A DNA stretch of 64,000 nucleotides, taken from JACQSU01 sp964359785 (GTDB taxonomy: Archaea; Nanobdellota; Nanobdellia; Woesearchaeales; JAGWAF01). This document shows positions 25,695 to 34,355 of this stretch, piece by piece. The stretch covers positions 1-64,000 of the forward strand of contig CAYHWL010000001.1 of assembly GCA_964359785.1 (NCBI GenBank), written 5' to 3'. Position numbers and translations under genes: made by a program. The stretch's first letter is position 1. The number at the start of each line of letters is the position of its first letter. Below the pieces are notes generated by a model. That model searched no databases. It was given only the letters and a program-made list of their open reading frames with translations, and had not been told where the DNA came from.

Positions 25695-26504
25695 TTACTC
25701 GGTTCGGTTCATCTGTCCTATCGCTGATTTACATATGCGTCTTGCTTCGTCATTTGGGATCATGTCACAGTAATTCACGTCTGTGAGATTTATCGCTAAT
25801 TGTTGCGATGATTGCAGCTTGCATTCTTCTACCATGAATTCATATGGCAGTGACTGGCATGTCAAGGAATTCTTCGTGATTATAGCTGTTTGGATGGCTG
25901 ATTTCACTTTCTCTCTCAATTGTTCCTGCGCTCCCGGATCCACTCTTGCAAGTATATCCAGCACGCAACGCGATTGCAGTGCAGGATCGTTCTTTGGACA
26001 GGCCGTTGGATCGACGTTCATTCTTGCTTTGATCAATTGCATGAATGTCTCGCAATTTTGTCTGTTGTCTCCAAGGTTCGCACACAATGATGGATTGTCT
26101 GTCAAGGCGCCAAGCCCTATGGTGGCTTTCAATTTGGTGGATTCTTCATTCACGGCCTTAGCCAAGGCCTCTTTGAGTTTTGTCATGCATTCTTCTCTGG
26201 CATTTTTCTCGTCCATTCCAAGGCATTGGAATGGATCAAGGGCAATTATCGCTTGTTCTGTGATTATTTGCGCAAGGGAAGGGGCGGCTTGTCTTTGATA
26301 TAGATAATATGTGGATCCAGCCAGCACAAGACATACCAATAAGAGCGCGTAAGCCGCGATCCTGTATCCTCTGACGTGGTCTGCGAGGAGGCCTACGATA
26401 TCCGAGTACCCTTCATTGTGGAGTTCTCTTATGATCTCATCGCTAGAAAGTTTCTGTTTTCTTTTCGTGGAGATGAATTTCTCGATTGGAACTTGTTTGA
26501 CCAT
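25695..26504 (-). CDS. Single-pass membrane protein with cytoplasmic helical N-terminus
   Basis: 269 residues, unrecognised. The first 50 residues are charged and helical (SSDEIIRELHNEGYSDIVGLL) and resemble a small helix-turn-helix or UBA-like segment. A membrane helix follows (AAYALLLVCLVLAGSTYYLY), then an outside part with regularly spaced cysteine pairs (FQCLGMDEKNAREECM, SLCANLGDNRQNCE, TACPKNDPALQSRCV, LTCQSLPYEFMVEECK, NYCDMIPNDEARRICK). Each pair sits in a short helical hairpin about 10-15 residues apart, so the domain is a repeat of Cys-bridged hairpins. Its TATA box is near 26535. Confidence 0.65.
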   Translation of the reverse strand: MVKQVPIEKFISTKRKQKLSSDEIIRELHNEGYSDIVGLLADHVRGYRIAAYALLLVCLVLAGSTYYLYQRQAAPSLAQIITEQAIIALDPFQCLGMDEKNAREECMTKLKEALAKAVNEESTKLKATIGLGALTDNPSLCANLGDNRQNCETFMQLIKARMNVDPTACPKNDPALQSRCVLDILARVDPGAQEQLREKVKSAIQTAIITKNSLTCQSLPYEFMVEECKLQSSQQLAINLTDVNYCDMIPNDEARRICKSAIGQMNRTE

Positions 26505-26558
26505 AGGATTGGGATGTATATCGGCTTATTATATGTTTTGTGCATTACAGTGAGGTGT

Positions 26559-29477
26559 CTACCTTAGTTTCGCGCTAAAGTCTCTCCATACATCCTTGAG
26601 ATTGCCCCATGAGCTGGTTGTGAATGCTGCGAATTTCAGGGTATTCCCGCTTTGTGTGCAGTCCCTTGGCAGGTCGGTCCTTAGGTTGTTGTTTAGAAGA
26701 TCGCACCCGGTCATCCCAGTTGGGTCGGTGATATTGATATTGACATATCGCGCCGCAGTGTAATCTACTTTGCTTCCATTGAGGTATCTTTGTCTTTGGA
26801 TGAAGCTAAAGAGGTCTTTTGGAGTCTTTCGGTTATAATATATCGCGTCAAATACTGTGGTGCTGGACAACGTGCTTTGCATATCCGCAAGAGTGGGTTT
26901 TCCAGCATAATTGACAAGATCCGCGAATCGGGTGGCGAGTGCTGGCCATCTTCTGGTTTCCACCTCATTTGGCCCAATTGAGCTTATCGCGCCATAAGGC
27001 GTGTAGATCAAAGTGTTAAGTCCCGGATTATAGGATATCCCGTTTCCGCATGGATGGAACAGACTGTCGCCTATGGCAAGCGCGTTATCACATGAATGTA
27101 TACTCTTCCCAAGTGCGGGCAGGAAGCTTTGCATGCTGTCATTCACTGCCACATTCAGGCTGGTGCCAAAAGCCGCTCCCTTGGTGCTTGTGAGTACACA
27201 GAACTGGTTCACACAAGAAGTCTTTGTCCCTCTGATGACGCAAGGTTTCTCTAAGTAGCTCCTTACAGGCCCTGCGTTTGGAAGCGCTTCATAGTCGATG
27301 AAATTGAGGGTCTCGTTGAAATAATCGCAGAATATGGAGTAATTGTTCACCGAGTTTATCTCTGCGTAATCCACTAGGTACATGGCAAGAAGTTTGGTCC
27401 TGCTTGACCAGTTTCCGGATGCGCAATAATACTGTTGGATTGAGGTCTTGTCATTTATGCAGGCTGGTTGTTTGGTTGTGTAAAAAGAGTCCGGATCATC
27501 CGCTAAGGATATGTTGCCTGCGGGATTGACAAGACACTGTGTCATATTGGGGCAGTATCCCTTATTTTGGTCATTCCAAGTGTACTTTACAGGCTGGTAC
27601 ACCCAGTCTCCAGCTATACATCGATAGCCTCCGCTTGTGGTCGGTCTTGTTTCAAAGGTTTGGTCGGCTATGCAGGAGATGCCATTCCAGCAGCCTGTCT
27701 CTGGGCAGCATTCGACATTGTTTGCTGAATTGTTGAGTGGGTATAGAAGTTGGTTTCTCACTTCTGGGATCACATATTTTGGTTTGAGTTTGTTTTGTTT
27801 TGTTGTGAGTGTCCATGTCCCGTTGAATGAGCAATAGTAATTGACATTGACTGCGCGCGTGGCATTGTACGCCAAAGTGCAACGGTTTGTATCGTTGATG
27901 AGGGGTTTGCCATTATGTGAATCCTTCATGGTCAATAGATTTGGATTTGTCTCGTTTAGTTGGCATCCGAAGAATTGGCCAAGTATGGTGAGCACGCTTC
28001 CGTTTGTGTTGTTCACGGTATATCCATTCGCCGCGAATCTGCTTTTGAAACATGCTCCGCTTTCATCGTCTTTATAGTCAGGTGGATTTGGGTCTTGGTA
28101 TGATTCATTTGGCCAATCGTATTTCTCGCCGCAACATTTCTTGCCTGTCCATCGTAGATTTGCGAGTTTGCAGGTTAACGGATCTTTGTTGTCAAGGTCC
28201 TGTGCCCATTCAGCGTCTTTTGCGCAGTAGAAAGTAGGGCTTGACGGATTTTCGCTGATGCTGATGGTGATTGGGCTTGCTGCTGATATTGAGCCAGGCG
28301 GTCCAGTATTGATATACATCTCTATGGCTTTTATTGCCACAAAACCAGTCCTCCCGATTTTTTGGCTATCCAATTCACAGCTCATAGTTGAGGCATCAGA
28401 ATCATAATCCAAGATGATAGTATGGTCCGAATTAGGCGCCCATGAGGAGACATCAAATACAGTTTCTACCCTGCCTGCCCCTTTGACATTCTTGCAGATG
28501 ATTTTCGTGTCAACCTTTTCGATCGATAGGTAGGCATCAGGCGCTTCCTTGGCATGGAAGAGCACCCTATTGAGGTTCTCCTTGCCTTCCCATGTGTTAT
28601 GGATTGAGAGCACGATGTGTCCTCTTGTTGAATTGTAATTTGCCAAGGTTCCAGTACGTACCGATTCGGTGGCAAGAAGGCTTGCCGCATAGAGTTCTCC
28701 GGCGGTATGGCTTTCTCCGATCTGTGCGACCCTTCCATCTTGGGTGTCATATGCTGGATCGTCTCAGGAGCATTCCAGGATGTTCCTATAGCTGTCATTG
28801 TTGCTGGGGGTGTCTTCCGCGCAAAGATATGAATGGGAGGGTTTGTCGCCCACCCCTGTCTTGGTCATGTTCATCAAAGTGAACGTCTTATATGTATTCA
28901 CGCTGCCTAACCCTATGCCGCACAGATAAAAATCATTTCCATCGCTAAGGATTTGCGCTTGGGCGCATTGGAGATTGAATATGTCTGCTTTGTTCGAGAT
29001 TAATTTTGCCCATTTCCAGGTTTCGGGGCCTATCGAGGGATTCACGCATGCTTCGCTGCCTATGCGCATCCCGCAGTTGTCCGTCGGATGAGCGCCGCAG
29101 CATTTGGAATTAGCAGTGGACCAGTTCACGGTCTTGTTCGCGAAGCATACGGGAAGTGTGAGGTAATTGTTTCCTCTGCAATATGTGGAGGTATCCCACG
29201 AGACGGCATGCGTGTTTAGTTCCGCGTAATTCGCCTGATCATTTCCGCCGACGGTGAATTTGAGTTTGTACTGTCCCTCTTGAGAGCATACTTTGGCCAC
29301 ATCTTGTATCGGAAGCTTACATTCTCCATTTCCTTCGCATGTGTTTGTCTCCATCGCCACAGAGGCATCCGGTGCTAGAAGCTGCAGTTTGCTTGATTGC
29401 GCGGACACAGCTATCGAGAAGATTATACAGACAGCTAAATAGAACACGATAACCAGGTTTCTCCTGTCGATATGCAT
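26559..29477 (-). pseudogene. Secreted Cys-rich protein interrupted by one in-frame TGA (28764-28766)
   Basis: The frame is open from an ATG at 29477 to the stop at 26559, 972 codons, except for a single TGA at 28764-28766. The first part (237 residues) has a Sec signal (LVIVFYLAVCIIFSIAVSAQ) and a Cys-rich domain; the second has repeated Cys-rich loops (NNVECCPETGCWNG, KKCCGEKYDW). Reading through gives ECS-stop-DDPAYDTQDG, with 40 more open codons before the next ATG (28646), so the halves are one gene. TGG to TGA (Trp) is the simplest explanation. TGA is a normal stop elsewhere here. A leaderless promoter (29496-29506) precedes it. Confidence 0.7.
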
Positions 29478-29495
29478 GCTATAAAACCCGTTCTC

Positions 29496-29506
29496 CGTAT
29501 ATATAA
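29496..29506 (-). promoter_or_regulatory. TATA box of the interrupted secreted-protein gene
   Basis: TTTATATATAC on the minus strand, about 25 bases before the ATG at 29477; the promoter looks intact. Confidence 0.55.
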
Positions 29507-29540
29507 AGGTAATCGCTCGCCAGTTCGATTATCTTGTTCG

Positions 29541-29702
29541 TTGTCAAAAGTTCGCACCCACCACCGTGATCGCACTCCGGCGCTCAACACAGGTGGCATG
29601 CTCGGTCTGAGGACCTCGGGGTGCTCACGACGCGAACTTTTGACTACCGAATGGAACCGGTTGCGAACCACCGGTGAGCACACCGGTGGAATGACTGTAT
29701 TC
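29541..29702 (+). repeat. Structured dispersed repeat, copy 1 (about 160 bp)
   Basis: This block recurs at 49782-49937 with about 90 percent identity and a few small gaps. It contains the inverted pair GTCAAAAGTTCGC (29543-29555) and GCGAACTTTTGAC (29632-29644), a small GGTT-GCG-AACC hairpin, and the hairpin CACCGGTG/CACCGGTG (29669-29676, 29681-29688). Differences between copies fall so that pairing is kept (G-C to G-U). It could be a structured RNA gene, an RNA leader or a small non-autonomous mobile element. It lies directly before the promoter of the gene at 29750. Confidence 0.75.
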
Positions 29703-29749
29703 GATTGTCTTCGCAATCCTTATATCCACAAGATGATTTCGTGGAAAGT

Positions 29750-30427
29750 ATGAGATTCGCGCTCCGTTTTGATGCAGTCCAGTCTGTCAATAAGGACTTT
29801 GCGGCATTGATCGATCTATTGATCGAGAAGAAGATTGCGGCCACTTACGCTGTGATCCCTTCTTTGATCGATCACCAATCCACTAGTTTACTCTCTGAAA
29901 AGGCGCGGAGCCATCCCAGATTGGTGAGTATCGTCCCTTATGGTTGGTCTGGTTCAAATTATGGATCGGGCGCAAGGCCCGGCGAATTCGGGGAGTTCCG
30001 TTCAAGGGCGCAGCAATGGGAGGATATCAAGAGGTCTATCGAAAGGATGGACCGGCTTTTCATGCATCGCTGGTCTAGGGTCTTTGTTCTGCCATTCAAC
30101 AATTATGATCATATCACCCAGGAGATTCTCAAAAGCAATATGTTTATGGCCTTTAGCGCAAGGTGCTCCCCTTATCAAAAACATCTCTTGCCCGATGTGG
30201 GAGCGAGCATCGTTCTTGGTAAGCCGACGCTGGCCAAGTCTATCGTGTCTGAATGCCAGTTCTTGCTTAATGCCAGGGAAGGCATCGTGATCGCGATTAG
30301 GCCAGAGGCGCTAGCGGGGGTTTATGTCGAGGAGATAAAGAAGGCCGCGCTGGTCTTGGTGGCCAGGAATGCCCGGCCTGTGATCTTATCAGAGCTAGCA
30401 GGTGTTTCTCTAGAAAAGGTTATATAA
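29750..30427 (+). CDS. Polysaccharide deacetylase-like (NodB/DUF2334-type) protein, probably catalytically altered
   Basis: 225 residues. FALRFDAVQSVNKDFAALI matches the first motif of NodB-type deacetylases (FDD). The second motif, usually H-G-[YW]-x-H-x-N, is here PYGWSGSN, so both metal-binding histidines are missing; VFVLPFNNYDHITQEIL matches the following P-P-F-N-x-Y segment. It may bind a glycan or peptide without cutting it, or have another role. The start at 29750 lies about 27 bases after a TATA-like CTTATATCC. It is followed 22 bases later by the HxsD-like gene, which has its own promoter. Confidence 0.55.
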   Translation: MRFALRFDAVQSVNKDFAALIDLLIEKKIAATYAVIPSLIDHQSTSLLSEKARSHPRLVSIVPYGWSGSNYGSGARPGEFGEFRSRAQQWEDIKRSIERMDRLFMHRWSRVFVLPFNNYDHITQEILKSNMFMAFSARCSPYQKHLLPDVGASIVLGKPTLAKSIVSECQFLLNAREGIVIAIRPEALAGVYVEEIKKAALVLVARNARPVILSELAGVSLEKVI

Positions 30428-30449
30428 TCAGCTGCGCATTCTATATACT

Positions 30450-30770
30450 ATGGAAGGTGTAGAGGTCTTCTCCGATGGATTATGCCACACTATTGAGATA
30501 GACTCTTCTTTTTTCGATAAGGAGGTGGTGATGACCACGGCGTATTCTTTTATGGATCGTTTCTATGTGAAGATTAGCGGGGATCCATTGGGGAGCATCT
30601 TGGTGTCGTTGCTGCCCAAAGGCCAGGATATTGACTCGGGATCCATTGAAGGGGAGTTTGGCAATGCCCTTCTTGCGTATGCACAGCATCAAATGATGGC
30701 AAAAGGTTCAAAACAGGTGAGAGAGATGATTGTCTACAGCGCGCTGATGGCAGGTGAACGGCATGGTTGA
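30450..30770 (+). CDS. hxsD: HxsD-like protein of a His-Xaa-Ser peptide-modification system
   Basis: 106 residues. The pattern TTAYSFMDRFYVKIS ... LVSLLPKG ... GEFGNALLAYAQHQ ... VREMIVYSAL resembles HxsD, the small partner of paired radical SAM maturases in His-Xaa-Ser systems (family motif around F-x-N-x-L-L-x-x-x-L). HxsD is thought to help present the precursor. A TATA box (GGTTATATAATC, 30418-30430) gives a leaderless start. The next gene overlaps its end by 8 bases and the HxsB-like radical SAM gene follows, which supports the call. Based on recalled family motifs. Confidence 0.6.
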   Translation: MEGVEVFSDGLCHTIEIDSSFFDKEVVMTTAYSFMDRFYVKISGDPLGSILVSLLPKGQDIDSGSIEGEFGNALLAYAQHQMMAKGSKQVREMIVYSALMAGERHG

Positions 30771-30939
30771 TTTTTTACTGCTCAACTCTGATTTCTATGA
30801 TCTTGGGAAGATCGAGGATTTCATACATGCAAAAGATGAAGGGCCAAGATTTTACAGGCAGGATGGCATCTTGCGGGTTGAAGGTGAAAGGCAAGAGCTC
30901 TTGATGATCGCAAATGCCGCGTTGCATCTTTCGAGGTGA
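30763..30939 (+). CDS. Small protein between hxsD-like and hxsB-like genes, 58 aa
   Basis: Encodes MVDFLLLNSDFYDLGKIEDF and a further 38 residues rich in charged amino acids, ending NAALHLSR. I do not recognise it. It overlaps the HxsD-like gene by 8 bases and ends 4 bases before the HxsB-like start, so it is co-translated with them. By position and size it could be a precursor-recognition or chaperone-like subunit. An in-frame GTG at 30754 is a less likely start. Confidence 0.6.
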   Translation: MVDFLLLNSDFYDLGKIEDFIHAKDEGPRFYRQDGILRVEGERQELLMIANAALHLSR

Positions 30940-30943
30940 GATT

Positions 30944-32314
30944 ATGCGCAGCAACATCTTAAGATGGCGCAAGGTAGGGGGAAGGATCCTTCTTGTTTCC
31001 GACTCTGGCGCATGGATATTTCTTGATCCTCTAGAGTTTGAGGGGTTCATGGCAGATGAGATCTCACATGGACTGCATTCCAAGCTAAAGGCCAACCGTA
31101 TCATTCTTGATCAAGATAATGAGTCAGCTGAGATTGCGGCGTACAAAGCGAAAAAAGATTTCGTGCGGCAAGGCACTTCTTTGCATATCATGATCCCCAC
31201 TCTAAGATGCAATCAAAGATGCGTCTATTGCCACGCATCTTCAAGACCTATGGATGCTAAAGGAGTGGACATGGATAAAGACACGGCAAATAAGGCGATC
31301 GAGTTCATATTGCAGTCTCCGGCGGGTTCTATCGAGATTGAATTTCAGGGTGGGGAGCCTCTTGTGGATTTTGGGATGGTCAAGCACATCTGCAAGACCG
31401 CTAAGGTTGCGGCGTTGGAGACTGGTAAAATGATTAGGTTCTCGATGACCAGCAACCTTCTGTTGATGGACCAGGAGAAGCTGGATTTCCTGATTGATCA
31501 TGATGTGGCCGTCTGCACTAGTCTTGACGGCCCAAGAGATGTGCATGATAAGAGCAGAGGCCATTATGACGAGCTTATTTCTAAGATCCATTTTGTCAAT
31601 TCAGTCTATCAACAAAAAGGGTTGCCAAATAGGCTTGGGGCTCTTTTCACACTCACAAGGACCGCGTTGTCATGCCCTAAAGACATCATCGATGAATATA
31701 TCCGGCTTGGTATGGATCAGATCCATATCAGATGGCTCAACCCTCTTGGATCTGCGCAAGACGCGTTTGACGAAGTTGGCTGCACACCGCAAGAATATAT
31801 AGAGTTCTGGAAGGCTTCCATGGAGTATATTTTGGAGAAGAACCGGACTGGCACTCGGTTCATCGAGCGGCAGGCGCGTATCATGCTCCACAAGATACTA
31901 AGATCCACCGATCCCAATTACCTTGAGATGCGCTCGCCTTGCGGCGCGGTCACAGGCCAGCTTGCCTACGGACCGGATGGGAAGATATATACTTGTGATG
32001 AAGGCAGGATGATCGGTGAAGGTCTCTTTTGTGTTGGCGATGCGAAGATGGATTCTTACAAGGAGGTCCTTGAGAGCCCCACTTCACTCTCTATGATCAA
32101 TGCATCTATAACTGATTCCCTTTTCTGTGACACTTGCGCTTATAAGCCATGGTGTGGGGTATGTCCTGTCATGAATTATGCCGAACAAGGCTCCTTGATT
32201 GGTGACATTGTAAATACTCCAAGGCACAAGATCTTCCTCGCTCAATTCGATTGGATATTTATGCGCCTCCAGATAGAAGAGGATGCGCAGATATTAAAGT
32301 CATGGGTCAAATAG
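30944..32314 (+). CDS. hxsB: HxsB-like radical SAM maturase with C-terminal SPASM-type cysteines
   Basis: 456 residues. The radical SAM motif is TLRCNQRCVYCHASS (Cys89, Cys93, Cys96; C-x3-C-x2-C), followed by EFQGGEPLVDF (GGE motif) and SLDGPRDVHDKSRG. The C-terminal part, SPCGAVTGQLAYGPDGKIY then TCDEGRM and CDTCAYKPWCGVCPV, carries Cys ligands for auxiliary iron-sulfur clusters and resembles HxsB closely in my recollection. It should abstract hydrogen from a ribosomally made peptide to form cross-links or similar. The ATG at 30944 has GAGGTGA just upstream. No HxsC-type second radical SAM gene is adjacent. Confidence 0.7.
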   Translation: MRSNILRWRKVGGRILLVSDSGAWIFLDPLEFEGFMADEISHGLHSKLKANRIILDQDNESAEIAAYKAKKDFVRQGTSLHIMIPTLRCNQRCVYCHASSRPMDAKGVDMDKDTANKAIEFILQSPAGSIEIEFQGGEPLVDFGMVKHICKTAKVAALETGKMIRFSMTSNLLLMDQEKLDFLIDHDVAVCTSLDGPRDVHDKSRGHYDELISKIHFVNSVYQQKGLPNRLGALFTLTRTALSCPKDIIDEYIRLGMDQIHIRWLNPLGSAQDAFDEVGCTPQEYIEFWKASMEYILEKNRTGTRFIERQARIMLHKILRSTDPNYLEMRSPCGAVTGQLAYGPDGKIYTCDEGRMIGEGLFCVGDAKMDSYKEVLESPTSLSMINASITDSLFCDTCAYKPWCGVCPVMNYAEQGSLIGDIVNTPRHKIFLAQFDWIFMRLQIEEDAQILKSWVK

Positions 32315-32382
32315 CCGCACTTCGGGGCCAGGATCGAGATGTTAAAGTAGGTTTTTTATATTCGAATATCGCTCTTTCTCTC

Positions 32383-33603
32383 ATGTTAAAGCAGGAGCTT
32401 AGGTCATTCTTGTTGGAAGAATCAGGCGCAGTTGACAAAGATGTGATCCTAAGGGCTGGTTCTATGATCATCGCAAGCGCCATCGCCTCTGGCATCGCAC
32501 ACGCCCAGACAGCAGGGACTACTGAAGCGGCGGCAAACACACATACTGTCGTCCTTCCTGATGGTAGCCTCACTACTGTGCCTTGGTACTTGAGCATTGA
32601 GAACAATCAATGGGTGTGCCGTCCTGAAGGCAAGAATGTCACTTGTCCTTCAGAGGCGAATATTACTGCGGGTAATGCGGAGCTTGCCAGGCAGACATCA
32701 TTAGCGGCAGCTGTGGCCGCGACTGGTTGTCCTTCTTGCCAGACGGGTTGTGGTCAGCCCGCTTGTCATGCCAATTGCGCGGATATCCACACTGATGCTG
32801 TGAACTATATTGGTCAGCATACCCATCGGATTGAGCCAAGCGGTCCTTGTCCTCCGCCGCTGCCTGCGGGAGGTGACGACGGTGGATGGATCATGGACGC
32901 TATTGGCACGGCATATGCGCCAGGGATTCATAATAATGGCGAAGTGTTCGGAGCTTTGATTATTGAAGCCAGCAAGAAAGATAAATCTTTTTTGGTTGAT
33001 TGCTATCATGCGAGTGGTGTGATCTTCAGGATCAAAGGCATCAAACATATCCAAAAAGGGGGTATGGCAGATAGATTGCGCAGATGGATCGCGCCAAAGC
33101 ATGATCTTGCCAAGGACGACTGGTGGGCGAAACCCTTGCTGACCGCGAGCGCACGCTTCGGATGGATCCACGGCAGAACAATGCTCACTGCCACGGCAAA
33201 AGATGGTTTGCTTGCTCCTATCACGATGAGATATCTAGAGAATATGGATGTTTCGATGGAATGGCCTGACCATGTCAAACGATTGAACGCGCTTGTTGGC
33301 GGATTGGAAAGAGGTGACGACAAAGCTGGTCTCGCGATGGTATTGGGACACAAAAATTATCTCAAGCTAAAAAAAGACGCTATAAATTATAGGGTATCCA
33401 CTGATACGACCAATCATATCGGAAGCCGCGATGGATCTATCTTATTGCCAAATCAGGTCACGGTCAGATGGCAAGAAAAATTCTGGGATCTTGTCCTTCG
33501 AAGCTGTGGATTGAGTTTATTGACAAAAATGGTCTACAACATCCAGTTTAAGCGCGCATGCGGCCATTGTCTGGACCCAAGAAGCACCCCAAACATTGCT
33601 TGA
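32383..33603 (+). CDS. Candidate substrate/precursor of the Hxs-like system, secreted Cys/His-rich protein
   Basis: 406 residues, unrecognised. It begins MLKQELRSFLLEESGAVDK, an amphipathic leader-like helix, then a hydrophobic segment (ILRAGSMIIASAIASGIAHA) ending in a plausible A-x-A cleavage site, then a Thr/Ala/His-rich part and a compact Cys/His cluster (CPSCQTGCGQPACHANC, HTDAV, QHTHR). A Pro/Gly linker leads to a C-terminal domain of about 230 residues with a basic, helical character. A leader, hydrophobic stretch and Cys/His core fits a peptide acted on by the radical SAM gene just upstream. A TATA box (TTTTTTATATTC, 32352-32363) gives a leaderless start at 32383. Confidence 0.5.
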   Translation: MLKQELRSFLLEESGAVDKDVILRAGSMIIASAIASGIAHAQTAGTTEAAANTHTVVLPDGSLTTVPWYLSIENNQWVCRPEGKNVTCPSEANITAGNAELARQTSLAAAVAATGCPSCQTGCGQPACHANCADIHTDAVNYIGQHTHRIEPSGPCPPPLPAGGDDGGWIMDAIGTAYAPGIHNNGEVFGALIIEASKKDKSFLVDCYHASGVIFRIKGIKHIQKGGMADRLRRWIAPKHDLAKDDWWAKPLLTASARFGWIHGRTMLTATAKDGLLAPITMRYLENMDVSMEWPDHVKRLNALVGGLERGDDKAGLAMVLGHKNYLKLKKDAINYRVSTDTTNHIGSRDGSILLPNQVTVRWQEKFWDLVLRSCGLSLLTKMVYNIQFKRACGHCLDPRSTPNIA

Positions 33604-33641
33604 ATTTTTGACCGAATCTTCCTTTGCATAGCATTCTCAGT

Positions 33642-34355
33642 CTATCCTAGCAAGGGATAAATTACGACAAGGATCGCCCCCAGAAATAGGAATGGCGCAA
33701 AGGCGATTTCTTGGTCCTTCTTTGATTGCATCACGAGTCTAGTCATCATCACTATCACGCTGCTGGAGACTGCGACGATCGCGATTTGTTTGTCGAAGCC
33801 TTTAAGATATAATCCCAAGACTAGCATGGCAAAATATAGGCCCATCTGATGATTAAAAGGTAATCTTCCGATGATATAGGCTATTGCTAAGACTAGGGCT
33901 ACTGATGGGAAAAATGCTAGTCCCAATGAGTTCACGAGAAATGAGTTTGCGATGACAGATAATGCCACAAGCAGTATGTCTCTTCTTCCCAGATGCGCAA
34001 GATTGACTCTTCGGTGATTGAATATGATGATGGACAGATAACCGGAAAGGGCTGTCACGATACAAAAGAGTATCACGTTTTCCAGATTGAGCCAGGTCAT
34101 CCCGATAATAGCGTAGGTTAACGCAAGTTTCCCATCGCCTGCCCCTATCCACCTGCATCTATACATGAGAAACATGAGCAATATGATGCCCACAAGCCAG
34201 CCCCATTGCGCAAAGGATATCATTCCGAAGATAAGAGTATTGATTATCCCGATTATCGCAAAGAATGCCACAAGGCTATTTGGTATCTTGTGGGTCTTGA
34301 TATCTTGATAACTAGAGCACAATCCCAATCCTATCAATAGGAGGAGATTTATCAT
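33642..34355 (-). CDS. A24-family prepilin/preflagellin peptidase
   Basis: 237 residues with about seven membrane helices. The two catalytic aspartates are visible: SSYQDIKTHKIPN (Asp18) and WIGAGDGKLAL (GxGD motif). This aspartic protease on the inner face of the membrane cuts class III/type IV prepilin leaders after Gly. More than fifteen proteins in this window carry such leaders, so their likely processing enzyme is encoded here. It starts inside the stop of the RNase P subunit gene (ATGA). The length agrees with archaeal FlaK/PibD/EppA-type enzymes. Confidence 0.88.
   Translation of the reverse strand: MINLLLLIGLGLCSSYQDIKTHKIPNSLVAFFAIIGIINTLIFGMISFAQWGWLVGIILLMFLMYRCRWIGAGDGKLALTYAIIGMTWLNLENVILFCIVTALSGYLSIIIFNHRRVNLAHLGRRDILLVALSVIANSFLVNSLGLAFFPSVALVLAIAYIIGRLPFNHQMGLYFAMLVLGLYLKGFDKQIAIVAVSSSVIVMMTRLVMQSKKDQEIAFAPFLFLGAILVVIYPLLG

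Noticed and set aside
28764..28766. Reassigned genetic code with TGA as a sense codon
   Set aside because: TGA is the working stop at many ATGA gene junctions in this window (for example 3993, 4598, 10077, 18209), so a general reassignment is not possible.
28466..28798. Frameshift explanation for the interrupted secreted-protein gene
   Set aside because: Both halves are in the same frame and the sequence between them is open and protein-like, so a single stop codon explains the break; the overlapping frame here is low-quality.
29541..29702. The two-copy element as a tRNA-like gene because of GGTTGCGAACC
   Set aside because: The loop resembles a T arm only superficially; no acceptor stem or anticodon arm of the right length can be drawn around it.
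30914..30943. Upstream start for the HxsB-like gene
   Set aside because: It lies inside the preceding small gene; the ATG at 30944 has GAGGTGA directly upstream.
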